DNA from: Patiria miniata
Taxonomy: Eukaryota > Echinodermata > Asteroidea > Valvatida > Asterinidae
Direction of reading: 5' to 3'
Assembly: GCF_015706575.1 (NCBI RefSeq)
Contig: NW_024037063.1
Span: 8,060,927 to 8,124,926, forward strand
Length of the DNA stretch: 64,000 bases
Below are positions 12,041-22,944 of the stretch, piece after piece (within the stretch, counting starts at the first letter, position 1; each line of letters starts with the position of its first letter). The notes under the pieces are model-generated. The model was given only the letters and a program-made list of their open reading frames with translations, was not told the origin of the DNA and did no database searches. The position numbers were made by a program, and so were the translations under genes.

Positions 12041-12688
12041 ATCCCAAAATACCGCAATTTTTTTTTCGAGGCTCTAGCTTCGGCGCGGAAAAACGTGCTG
12101 CCATTATTTTTAAATAATTGTAAAGCTTGGAATCTTAACTTTATCCCTGGCGAGCATTGGTTTGATATTTAAAATAGTTTTAAAATTATTGGTGTTCAAA
12201 AAAAGGCATGTCGAAAACAAACTCAACCGATTTTAAGGCAAATCGATGATGCGGTACATCAAATTAATGCAAACTCGAGTGCTGTTGAAATAATAAACAA
12301 AAACAGTTGATTTATATTACAAACACATTGAACTTGAAACGAAGAACAATATAATGAATTTATTTAAGGTATATAGTCTATTTGGATCGAAAAGGAATCA
12401 CAGAAAGAAAAGGCAACGATTTCGTCACATCATGAACATGATGAAGCATATCCACATTAGAAAAAAAATGCGCATGATTGATTTTCCTTGCAATCGGGTG
12501 AGTTTGTTTTTGACATGCCTTTATTTGAACACGAATAATTTCAAAACCTTTTTGAAAACCAATCCAATACTCACCAGGGATAAGTTAAGCTTCCAATCTT
12601 TAGAATGATATAAAACATAATGGCGGTACGTGTTTCCGCGCCGACGCTAGATCCTCGCAAAAAAATATGTTGCGGGTCATTTGGGACC
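12041..12688. mobile_element. Foldback element with arms of about 220 bp
   Basis: The arm 12041-12262 and the reverse complement of 12470-12688 align over their length with many small differences. Shared words include CTTATCCCTGG (with a gap), GGCATGTC, AAACAAACTCA and TCGGCGCGGAAA. There is no coding region in the loop. No clear target duplication was found at these blurred ends. It is a non-autonomous foldback or MITE, and the divergence of its arms makes it older than the nest at 21-24 kb. Confidence 0.7.
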
Positions 12689-12839
12689 CGTTTCCTTTAA
12701 CATCTACTTCATTTGCAGTAATTTCTGTCAAACAAACACCATCAAGATCATGTTTTTAATGTAATTGGAGTATATGATAATCGTGATACTACTGTAACAG
12801 TTTCGATTTTGTTTTTTTTCTTTGCGATGGATTTGTGTC

Positions 12840-12880
12840 ATATCCGTTGTTGTTATTGTCGTTGTTGTCGTTGTTATTGT
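12840..12880. repeat. GTT-type microsatellite
   Basis: Imperfect run of GTT/GTC triplets (TTGTTGTTATTGTCGTTGTT and onward). It lies in gene-free DNA upstream of the fibrinogen-related gene. Confidence 0.7.
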
Positions 12881-13067
12881 TTTTAAGAAATAATTCGCGT
12901 TGTATATTATGCATAGAACATCTAATAAACGGTCAATTTTAATGCAGGTCAATCAGTAATTACAGGCAGAATGGAATGAAGCTTAAAGTCAACATTCAAT
13001 ATACTACAACGATCATTCAAGTATTGTCCGTAAAATCTATGCTTATTAATTTTTTTGTCAGATCGAG

Positions 13068-15019
13068 ATGAACACTCAGCACAGACTCTCTGTGTGTTTC
13101 GTCCTCATCACATTTGGAACGTATATCTGTAAGTATTATCGGCCGTCCTTTGATGTTGAGACATAAATCTCTGTTCACTTGAGACATGGCGGGAAATCAG
13201 TTCGATTCCCAAGTTTGAAATTCGCTTGCAATTGGCAATTCTTGCTGTTACTTCGTTACGTTTTATTTCAAAACCTCAAGTATTCTTTCCAAGGTTTGGG
13301 TAAATTTGTTTGAATTGAATGCCAAGGTGCGGATGTCTTTCCTATACAGCATAGCTATTTGATAATCTCTACCACTGCTCTTCAACATATTCGATTTTAT
13401 TATCCTAACGAACTTTCAGTTTGTAGGCTTTGTGTTTTAGCTAAACCGAAAACTACTTGTTTATTAACGTTCGTTGGAGGTTTTTAACTCTCTGAAAATA
13501 CGCCTTTACTTGGGGTTGCTTTTACGCCCATAAAGCACATAGGATTCGCCTGAATTATGTTCCAGCGCTAATAATTCGAAATGTGAAAAATAATAATTCC
13601 AATACTCATTGTGGGCAGATTTGTGGTTCTATGTCTCATTCTATTTTTCGTGGTGAAACTCGAAAAAAAAAAGAGTCCTAATAATAATGTCCGAGTGAAA
13701 CACATAGCTTTCCGTAGGTTTCCCCACTGTTTGAAAACATTTTCTTTTCTAATTTACCCTTTTAATATTCAAATTCGTCCAGCAAAATTGGTTTAGTGCA
13801 CTTTCAATACATTCAATTTCGTCATGTAATTTCAATTTTATTTGAAGCAAATTCAAACCATGAGCACACCTATATTCGGGGAGGAGTATTCGATTTCGTA
13901 TCGACTACGCTGAACTATGTTATTGAGAAACGAATTCGTCTTATGTCACAAAATTTCATCTTGCCTAATTATGACATTTTCAGTAGAAGGCATATGGTCT
14001 GCTGATAATATAATTTCGCACTTTGTTTTTCTTTTTCTTTCCTAGTTGTCATAAATTTGTTGTTTGTGTCTTTTGCTTTTATTTTCTTATAACTTTCATA
14101 CCATTAATATCACATGTTAATGTTGTATGTGCACGGCATCCTGCTAAACATTACATTAAAATGGATTGCCCGAAATACTGTGCCACGATCGATATGAATT
14201 GAAACTGTAGGAAATAGTAGCGTGATGATTCATCAAAATATTGGAACTTATTAATTTGATATCCCAAACCGAAATTTTATGCGAAGCCTGATAAGAATAT
14301 AGGAAAGCTCATGGAACTAAAAAGGAACATATCTATATACTGAGGTGACCACATGCGCACATAAACCATGGATGTACGAAATTTGCCAATTCATTTAAAA
14401 TTGTATATTCCTCAGCCGCAAGAGCCAAAATTTGCTACATTCACCAATCTGCTTTGAATGGAGGCGTTGCCAAATGGGTGACGCCCCTTGATCCATGCAG
14501 TTGTACAGAGACACGCCCAGGGGGCGTCAACATATATATGGAAGATCAGGAAACACCCGACGGCTACTTGGATCAGGTGATATTTACACAGGATACGGAC
14601 AAACTGAAGGCGTGGTTTGGCTGTGACGGTGTGGAAGGTATTCAGTGTTTCCAATCTTCTTCGTGAATATGTTTATCCTTTCAAAGGGTGATGGCGGAAT
14701 GGTTTGATTTGTTCCCCACTATTGGGTTTATTTCATTACTCTTGTTCGAAATTGTGCGGCAACTTTTAGTACATAACAGACATCCTTTCAAACGACCGGA
14801 AATGCAAGGTCGCTTTGCATATATACACAGGCATGCAACTGGGAAATCCCAAAAAAGAGGAAATTCAAATCTTCCCAAGACTTTGTACAGTGTTTTTCTA
14901 TTTTCAATGGCACACATGGGAGGTCAAAAAAGAGGAAATCAGCTGATCAGCTGAAAAGTTGCATGCCTGTATACATATGTATTTGATTACGACAGAGTAT
15001 ATTCCATAGGCGTAGCCAG

Positions 15020-15051
<32 letters not shown>

Positions 15052-18000
15052 ATTAATAACCACCATATAATAATTGTCTGTTAGTAGTGTGCATAATCGT
15101 CGGTTTTGAACAGCGCCCCCATCGACAGATGGTACCAGCCCCCGATTTTACGAAGGCAAAGACGTGTCCGGAGAAGAAAAAAAGCCTGTCTACAGTTCAG
15201 CACGGATGAGAAAGTGCCCTTTTCAAGAAATGTTTACCCTCCCCCCCCAATAAATATGACCGTGCTACGCCCCTGTATTCCATATTATTAGTGTCTTTAC
15301 AGGGAGATTTAGAGTGACAATCTTGTTTAACATAGCCCCTAGCTCCTCTGTTGTCATCCGGCGTTTCATTTCGGGCTGAAACTGGTGGATCCGTCCCGTT
15401 GTCGCCTCTCTTCATACTATAAAGCAAGAACACTCACAAATTGAAACCATTCCATCACGAACGCTTGTATGTATTTATTTATTTGTGTATTTATTTTTTA
15501 ATGTTGAAGAACCAACACCCATCGAGATTCCCGGTGAAATTACCGATTGCCAAGATGTCCTCCAACATGGGTCATTGGAGAGTGGTTTATACATCATCTA
15601 TCCGGGTGGAAACCAACCTAGTTTGACAGTGTACTGTGATATGGATACAGATGGTGGAGGCTGGATCGTGAGTATACCTTGAAGTTATTAAACCCGCAAG
15701 TAGATTTTAGCAAGTAGCAATACTAACGTTATTCACATTCGAATGATGCATCAAAGAACAGCGAAAACCCCAGCCCACGTTTAGTTATGAACAAATCACT
15801 TTACAACTTATATTTTGAGGCCCACAATCACTCAGGATGTATGTCTGTGCGTTCAATGGGCGCAAAGGCAAACCAAAAGTAAACTGTAATTTTGAGAGAG
15901 TTGAAAATGTCCTGAAAAGACCAAAAAATACGTTTTTCCGTTAAAATACGTTTTTCCGTTTAAATGAAACAAATTGAAAATTTGGTGGAAAAAAAATGAC
16001 GTGTCGAAGAGCACGGGTAGATCAACTTTAACATTCAATCGTTGTCATGTTATTTTCAGCAAAATGTTGTGGGTCAAAAGCCGAAATTCATAACTGGTTT
16101 TTTTTTTAAGGCAGGAGGGAAAAAGTTCACCATTAAAAGTGTTCGATATTTTCCTTCAGGTGTTTCAGCGAAGGGTGAATGGGTCTGTGGACTTTTATCG
16201 TGACTGGCAGACTTACAGGTACTGAAATATATTTAAGCACAATTATAATTGATATTAATCTCAAAACTTGCATAAACATATATAAATAAACGGGAGGTTT
16301 TTTTTTTATAGACAAAGCAGTCAATCTCTCTATGCTTGGGCAAATTTGGTACGGTACCGCTTCAAAGCAACCAGTGGCGTACTAGGGTCCGGTTTGCAAT
16401 GCGGGGGGTGGTAATTTTCGTGTGTGTGGTTGGAAGGGGGCGGATTAAATGATGGGGGGGAAAAAACACTAGGGGGGAGCTGAAAGGGCGCATAGTATAG
16501 CGGACGCCCCATCCCCACCCGCGTTCTGATGTGTATGCCACTGTTTAAGGAAAGAGTATCATCGCAACTTACATTTCCAGAAACGGTTTTGGAAACTTGT
16601 CTGGGGACTTTTGGCTGGGCAACGAGAACTTGAGACGTCTAACGGGGACTGGCAGCTGGGAGTTACGCGTGGACCTACTGGCTTGGGACGGCAGTCAGGC
16701 ATATACAAAGTACAGAGCATTCCGTGTGGTTGGGAACATGTTCCAATTGGAAGTGGCTGGAAAAGAGCCAGGCGGTGGAGGAGGTATGTCATCAATATTA
16801 AGGTCTTGTTTCAAGACTGCATTTGGATTTTATTCCCCTTAATATGCAGCCGCCCTGCCCCTGGCAAGCGTGGTCAACCATCGCGGCGGTAGAGGGCGCT
16901 ATCAATGGCTTTGTGTCCGGGCCGTATATATATAGCTGCCTCGTTTCACTTTCCCGGCCCATTCTTCTCCATAGCATAATTTAGAACAAGTCAAATGAAA
17001 TGGAACGCAATGGAACTTAGTGGAAGTGAATGAAACATTAAGATTAAAGATATAAAACATATTGAACCATTTTGAAACAAGTTACAAGAAAATGTCGGGA
17101 GCCTCCACGCCCCAACGCCCACCTCCTCACGCCCCGCGCTACGCTGGTGGGTCAGTCTGGCCAGGTTAAGCAACTTGAAATAGGGCTCGGGGTTGGAGGG
17201 GTGTTTTTCAAGTCAAGGACGCGTAGAATGCATGCATCATGGGAAGGGAAAAGGTAATAGATATTGGAGGGGGAAGATAATTGGAGTGGTTGTATGCCTG
17301 GTCAGCATCTGGCAACTTCAGTCATGGTGAATGTAAAGTCTAGAGGAAGACCAATGTTGTAGTCTGGCTAGAATTTGAATCTACGAGTAAGGCTAGCCAC
17401 ACATTCTCTTTTTAAAAAGGAAGATGCCATAGACAGACAATAGACTTACTACGTATAGGCCTAGTGGCCATCTTAATTAGAGGGTATCTTTGTGTGTGTG
17501 TGGTTTTTTTTTACTTCAGTAACAATGAATGCACAATAGATTGACTCATGCTATCCCAGCTTAACAAAGTCATTGCCGTCTAAGATGGCTTCTACGAATA
17601 AGGGCTGCAGCCCTTATTCGTAGAAGCCATCTTAGACGGCAATGACTTTGTTAGGAATGACTGGATGGTTCCTATCCAGTCATCAGTCTCTCTCAACTCC
17701 TTCTCATGCTCCTTCTGTCCTTCCCACCGTGAGGGCCTGACTCCTATAGAAGTGTACACTAGTCTGGGATGCATAATCGGAATTATTGTGGAAAACATTC
17801 AAAATCCATCTCTAGTCAATGATCCAAAGAAACCTCTAGGCCTGACACCTATTTCGAATGTTATCCATGCATTCCTGATTCTATAACCACTGTTGGTGGT
17901 GTAAAGAAAACTTTTGCAAAAAGGTATTCAGAAACTTTTGTTTGCCGTGTAATTATTTGTACAATATGGGGGGGGGGGGGGCAAAAGACAAAACGGAAAT

Positions 18001-18757
18001 CTCACTCCCCTTCCCTTGTTCCCTCGAAAATGTTTTTGCCCACACCGCACGCACGTGCATTAGCTTACATGTACTTGACCGTACTTGCCAGAGACAGGCT
18101 GATGAGAGTCCAATCGAGACATGGACCGAGAACCATCAACATTTCTGAATTTATAATACCTACCAATTTACTGGTGACATTAATGAGCGTTATGGTTCTC
18201 ACTGTCACAAGACAAGAGCATTATAACTGGCATTATTTCTATCAAGCATTGCAGTGTGCACGATGGTCATTGCCTGTTGTCGGGAATAACCAATGGGGGG
18301 GGGGGGGGGTCAATCCGGGAGAGGGTGCGGCAGGAAGGTGGATTTGAATCACCGAATGGTCTTCTGCTTTGACACGTTTTCATCGCAATCATATTCTTTA
18401 CTCAATTACAATGCCTCTTCATTTTGAACCCTTTTTTCGTCATCTATTTTCTTCCATCACAATAATATTATCGCTCCACACGATTGTTTTCCTCCAGGAG
18501 ACTCCTTGTCTCATCACAATGGAAGCAAATTCTCCACACTGGACCAAGACAACGATGGCTACAGTGGGTCCTGCGCGCTAGACTACCAAGGAGGTTGGTG
18601 GTATCATTCCGCCTGCATCTTGAGTCATCTGAACGGTCCTTACCAGGACTATGAGCAGGCAATGACGGGGGACAGCAGAGGCATCGTCTGGTTCACATTC
18701 CAACGAAATTATAATTCAATGAAGGAAACACAAATGAAAATCCGAAAAACGTTGTAA
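13068..18757 (+). CDS. Secreted fibrinogen-related protein (FReD), six exons, 320 residues
   Basis: Coding exons are 13068-13128, 14416-14637, 15510-15667, 16160-16218, 16581-16783 and 18498-18757. Every intron is GT/AG, all phases agree (1,1,0,2,1), and the coding length is 963 nt. Residues 1-20 are a hydrophobic signal peptide ([13 protein letters not shown]). Residues 22-94 form an unfamiliar module with Cys27, 48, 50 and 90. Residues 106-320 are a complete fibrinogen C-terminal domain: TDC at 106-108 pairs in the family with VYCD (Cys137), followed by DGGGWIVFQRR, the FWLGNE block, the calcium site DQDND at 250-254, and [15 protein letters not shown] with Cys260 and Cys274. The end TQMKIRKTL matches the usual family terminus. 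NGS and NLS glycosylation sites are at 154, 172 and 242. The family binds acetylated or sugar ligands in lectin-like and innate immune proteins such as ficolins and tachylectins; that role is inferred here. A CAG six bases before the ATG follows a T-rich tract and may be an acceptor for an upstream non-coding exon. Confidence 0.93.
15008..15275. mobile_element. hAT-type MITE in intron 2 of the FReD gene
   Basis: Ends AGGCGTAGCC and GCTACGCCCCTG are inverted, and the exact 8-bp duplication TATTCCAT flanks the element at 15000-15007 and 15276-15283. It contains a run of about 35 G from 15018. The 8-bp duplication assigns it to the hAT superfamily. It has no coding capacity. It lies wholly inside the intron and leaves the splice sites untouched. 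Confidence 0.88.
16373..16545. mobile_element. Probable degenerate hAT-like insertion in intron 4 of the FReD gene
   Basis: CAGTGGCGTACTAGG near 16373 and GTATGCCACTG ending near 16545 are inverted ends of the common CAGTGGCGTA type. I could not find a matching 8-bp duplication, so the insertion is either old or misread at the ends. Confidence 0.5.
17562..17653. repeat. 92-bp perfect palindrome without spacer, intron 5 of the FReD gene
   Basis: Arms 17562-17607 and 17608-17653 are exact reverse complements, 46 bp each, meeting at CTGCAG. I checked every base. Four bases further, 17657-17683 forms a second small hairpin (ATGACTGGAT / ATCCAGTCAT). Perfect palindromes this long with no loop are unstable and uncommon in cloned or assembled DNA, so this is either very young or an assembly fold-back. 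Confidence 0.95.
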
Positions 18758-19191
18758 AATGTTAACAGTTAACTACTTTGTAAAAAAAAGACATTTATAA
18801 TTGGAAATTTAACCATAAATAAGGGTGCGCGTACACGGGTGCGCGTAAAAGGTCCTTGCGGCCTATAATTGGGATTGTAGAAATGGTTAAGCATTTGTGA
18901 CTTGTGGCTTCAAACTCGGACGATTTTGTTTGAAAAAAAAAAACCTTGTAGGTCTATTTGGCATAGATGCGGGGGGGGGGGGTTACATTTAGACCTGGGC
19001 CCAGAGATTGGCGACCGTTTTAGGGGAGGTTTTGGGATGGGGAATATAAAAAAAATTGACGTAGCTAGCTCTGGTTAAATTGTACAGAAAATTGAAGAAA
19101 AAAAACATTGCCACCTTACTCCTGAGCGTCACAAGACGGCGTTTTTTTTAGTCCGATTTTGCGTTGTTTTAGTGGAACCCATGGAGATGTA
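18758..19191. other. 3' flank of the FReD gene, no further gene
   Basis: After the stop at 18755-18757 there is no canonical AATAAA nearby. CCATAAATAAG at about 18811 is the nearest polyadenylation-like word. A G run lies at about 18971-18981. Nothing else is recognised. Confidence 0.4.
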
Positions 19192-19860
19192 CAGGGTGAG
19201 TAAAAAAAAGCGAAACCCAAACCCCAACAATTATATTTCATATTTAAAAAAAATATGTAGCACTAAACCTAATATTGACTTGAAAGCCAATTTTATAAGC
19301 TACTTAGATGAAAAAAATACTGAAAGTGCTCAATCCGTTTCGAAGAATATCACCATTTAAACGCAATGACCCTAAAACCTGTTACGTCCAAAAGTGAGAT
19401 TTCAAGTATCGTCGTCACATTGTCTTCAAACATCACCGGAGATAAAACCTCAGTTTAAAAGTTAAAAATATTCAATAAAGTCATTTTGAAGGCCCGTCTT
19501 TAAAAACAAAAGTGGATTTGATAAGTCATATTGTTTGCCTAACCGGGGTTATTAATGAAGATATTGTGTACTACAGTTGTTGACAGTTGTTGAAACAAGT
19601 TTATTGTGTCATTGTCTTTGTTGTTCCAAACAGTCAGAATACACAATATTAACTGCTTTTTTTGGACGAACAAGGTTTTAGGGTCATTGCGTTTAAATGG
19701 TGATTCTTTGAACGGATTAAGCAATTTCAGTAATTTTTCTTCTAAAAGTAGCTTATGAAATTGACTTTCCAGTCATTGTTATGTTTGGTGCTACATATTT
19801 TCTTTAAATATGAAATATATTTTTGCGGAGTTGGTTTCCGCTTTTTTTTTGCTCAGGCTG
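19192..19860. mobile_element. Foldback MITE with arms of about 210 bp and TA flanks
   Basis: The left arm from CAGGGTGAGTAAAAAAAAG and the reverse complement of the right arm, CAGCCTGAGCAAAAAAAAAG, align through about 19400 and 19650. They share long words such as ACCATTTAAACGCAATGACC. Both ends are flanked by TA (19190-19191 and 19861-19862), which fits a Tc1/mariner-type TA duplication, though two bases are weak evidence. Length is 669 bp with no transposase. Confidence 0.75.
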
Positions 19861-20016
19861 TATAATTATACAGCTCTAGATGGTGGAACCACGGATCTCA
19901 CGTGGGTTGAAGGTAACATGAAACAGCGCCCTCATTTGACTCACCGAGTTTCCGATCATGTAAATTCACTGGTATCCTTGCAAGTGGTTCGAAACCAGTG
20001 GAATTTTGCCGCAAAC

Positions 20017-20524
20017 CATGGTGACCGTTTTAGCCGATTTTCGGCTAACTTTGACAGATTTATTTGGTTAAAAAACGAGTTTGACAGAAAATTTGACAGA
20101 ATGGATTTTTTTGGCAGATTTCTGGCAGAATTCTGCAAGAAGGTTATTTGACAGGAAAACAGCAAATTTGCAAATAAATGGTACATTTGTTTTACAAAAC
20201 CTTCAATCTTTTCAAACAAACCCTTGCAAAATAGGACAGGTTGCCTGATGTAGGTGCTGAGGTTCACTGGGAACTGGATTTCGTCTTGACACAACCGCGT
20301 TTTGCCTGACATTTACGTAAATTCCTATAATCTTTATGTGGCTATAGATTGTCTATAATGCAATATGAATATTCATTAAGGCAATATTACAATATCTACT
20401 TGTGATTTAAAGTGTTTATAGTGTATTTCGAGTAATTCTGGGGAATTTGGCAGATTTTTGATCCATCTGACAGATTTTTGAAGTGCATTTAGCAGAATTT
20501 AGTCATGACCTTACGGTCACCCTG
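20017..20524. mobile_element. hAT-type MITE with 8-bp target duplication CCGCAAAC
   Basis: Ends CATGGTGACCGT and ACGGTCACCCTG are inverted with one difference. An exact CCGCAAAC lies on both sides (20009-20016 and 20525-20532), which places it with hAT. The body repeats words such as TTTGACAGA, TGGCAGA and AGCAGAATT. A diverged relative lies inverted at about 22587-22861. It sits just upstream of the gene that starts at 20781. Confidence 0.88.
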
Positions 20525-20780
20525 CCGCAAACCGGCGGCTGGTTTTTATTTTTACACGTCGGGCTAAATCGTAATCGTGTAGTGACAGTAAAATTCCTGT
20601 AATTCTTTGCATTGAAAGTATGAAGACTAACTAAATGTAAATCTAAATACATGGACCTCTCATCTACACAATATTTGACGGAAATCTTGCGTCTTTGTTT
20701 TCTTCTCTGTTGACGAGTTTCCTGTGACCTGTTCCACTGAAGTAATCGTGTGCTGCTGTTGATTTTGTAGTTGTACCGTC

Positions 20781-21007
20781 ATGGAAGCCGCATCCACGGC
20801 AGGCGAACAGCTGATGACACAGTCAGCTGATTCGCCGTTGCCGGACCCTCAAACTCAAAGACTCATCAGTGAGGACAGCAAAGTAAAAAATAAAACTGAT
20901 CTTAAAGAACAGGACAGTCTAACTAAAGGACCGCCTAAAATCGAAGGGACGAGGGACAAGTCTGCACCACCCATCCGAAGAAAAATGATGCAGAAACCAA
21001 TGGCAAC
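20781..21007 (+). CDS. First coding exon of an unrecognised large-intron gene
   Basis: The ATG at 20781 sits in a good context (CGTCATGG), ten bases after a TTTTGTAG acceptor, so a 5' non-coding exon is likely upstream. The exon codes 75 residues plus two bases and ends at a strong GTAAGT donor at 21008. The peptide (MEAASTAGEQLMTQ...IRRKMMQKPMA) is polar, rich in Lys, Asp, Ser and Pro and probably disordered, with no signal peptide or membrane segment. It leaves phase 2, and 50143-50208 continues its frame. The nested transposons at 21.1-24.3 kb fall in its first intron. I do not recognise the protein. Confidence 0.65.
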
Positions 21008-21141
21008 GTAAGTACAAAAATGATGTTGGTCTAGCCTGCCTAGCTCTACTGGCGCGAGCGCTGGAACTTCGGGGTTGTGTAGTTGAGGACACATCCGTTT
21101 TTTTTGTTATTTAAAAAGAAGTTTTGTCGCTACCCCAAACT

Positions 21142-22172
21142 TAGCTCTAGTACTGAGTGGAGCGTTGAATTACGGGTACCCCTCCATATAGACCCGTGAT
21201 CGAACGTGGCGTTGTATACAACGCCACGTTCTTGTTTCATTTCGAACCTGGCGAAATCGATCCGACATACATAATTCCGTATGGGTGTTGAGTACTCACC
21301 TAGAAATCTAAATTTGCCCGTCCGATTGTTTAGGCTGTGTAATTTCGACGAAATTTGCCCATCAGTAAAGACCCATACGAACGTGTAGAAATTAGATTTT
21401 AACCTGACCCTGACAAAATAACCCCGGACGCGTCTGAGTCGCTTGGACAGATTGACGGCTGTTTCATGTCGCAACCCCGAAAAAAAAAACCCCGCAGACG
21501 ATTGGCTGCTCGGCTCATCTCGTGTACAGTACGTGTGTGCACACACACGCGGGCGCACGTGCGACCGCGTGCGGTGCGGTGAGAGAGGAAAGAACGTGCT
21601 CCGATCCGCGCCGTACGACAGTATGGGCTTTGAACACACCCAAGGTGGAGACGGCTGAAACGTACACGTTCTAAACAAATTAATGACGTCTCCACCCTGG
21701 GTGTGTTCAAAGCCCATACTGTCGTACGGCGCGGATCGGAGCACGTATCATTACACGAAACAGTCGTTGATAAAGCGCGACTTGTTTTTCTTCGCGATCG
21801 AGCAACGACGGTGACGTCACGTCAGACGCCCTCATTGACAAGCTAATTCAAGAACTGAGCCTCCATGCAAACACATTGAACTGTAAGTTTTCAGACTATT
21901 TTGCTGTTTTTTTCCAAAATGTTCGCTGTTTGGGAACAATATAAGGGGTCTCATGGAATGTCAAGAATGTATAGATCAATCCAGGAAAACTGTCTCTCTC
22001 ATTTGTATTCTCTTTACCGGTTTTTTGGGGTCTTTTTGTCCTCGCGTGGGTTTGTGACTATGCTACTGTGATGGTGCTACCATGTAGGAAAGGTGCTACC
22101 AAAGTATGGCAAATCGGTGGAGCGTTTGTATGGAGGGGTACCCGTAATTCAACGCTCCACTCAGTAGAGCTA
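21142..22172. mobile_element. TAG...CTA element 1 (1031 bp) with 9-bp target duplication
   Basis: It begins TAGCTCTA, then TACTGAGTGGAGCGTTG, and ends with the inverted form ACTCAGTAGAGCTA. The exact 9-bp duplication CCCCAAACT lies at 21133-21141 and 22173-22181. Duplications of 8-10 bp with long ends fit Mutator-like elements (MULEs), but no transposase is present to confirm it. Inside are a perfect 30-bp palindrome (21202-21231) shared with element 3's ends, and a long inverted repeat (about 21594-21653 against 21683-21744). It is GC- and CpG-rich compared with its surroundings. Confidence 0.85.
21594..21744. repeat. Inverted repeat of about 60-bp arms inside element 1
   Basis: The left arm holds CGTGCTCCGATCCGCGCCGT and on through GACAGTATGGGCTTTGAACA. 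The right arm is its reverse complement, with few differences and a spacer of about 30 bases. Part of the arm (CGACAGTATGGGCTTTGAAC) recurs at 23418 in element 2, showing that both belong to one family. Confidence 0.85.
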
Positions 22173-22235
22173 CCCCAAACTCTGCAATTTCAGGAAACGT
22201 TACCTGTCTGTAGCATGTGTAGGCTGTACTAGAAC

Positions 22236-22935
22236 TAGACCCGTGAACGTGGCGTTGTATACAACGCCACGCGCTTCCCTCGGGTAAATACAAGTGAACG
22301 CATTCTATCTTTTGATCCGCTACATATAACCATGTATAATTTTGCCCATAGCCAATCACTGTGACTTACTTGTTGGGCCTCCTGTGAATTTCCGCGAGTG
22401 TTGGATCTGTCATTGCCAAGAAATTTGATGTAAAGTACGGCACAACTTTGTCACAACGAATGTTTTCAAAATGATCAGAAAATCAAAGACAGGCATGACA
22501 CAGTTTTGACACTCTGGTACCCTGAGTTCCGCATGCGCAAAACGGCAGGAGTATCACCAGTGGGTACCCGACTAACTGTCTTACATGGCAAGATGACCGT
22601 AAATAATAATAATACCATATAAAATTCTGCTAAATCCACTTTGAAAGTCTGCCAAATCATCCAGTATATACCGGTATTGCTGTTCCATTGTGTTTTTCAA
22701 ACCAAATGTGCCATATTTCTCTAATCTTTTTCATTTTCCTTCATCTTCATAATTCTGCCGAAAAAAATATTCTGCTGATTTTCTGTACAACTCATTTTTG
22801 TATGCAAATATTCTGTCAAATGTAGCCAAAATTCGGCTAGAACGGTCACTCCATCTTAATAACCGCGGATCACAATAGAGTGTTTTTACTATAGACTGAA
22901 GCGTGGCTATGTATATAGCCACGTTCACGGGTCTA
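22236..22935. mobile_element. TAG...CTA element 3 (700 bp) with 9-bp target duplication
   Basis: Its left end starts TAGACCCGTGAACGTGGC and its right end finishes ACGTTCACGGGTCTA. The exact 9-bp duplication TACTAGAAC lies at 22227-22235 and 22936-22944. Just inside the ends is a hairpin, CGTGGCGTTG...CAACGCCACG on the left and CGTGGCTAT...ATAGCCACG on the right. A diverged hAT-like stretch (about 22587-22861) sits inside it. No coding sequence. Confidence 0.85.
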
Positions 22936-22944
22936 TACTAGAAC

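Noticed and set aside
21130-21744. 204-codon minus-strand frame in the nest
   Set aside because: It covers the end and the inverted repeat of element 1. The palindromic, CpG-rich sequence keeps frames open by composition, and no transposase motif is present.
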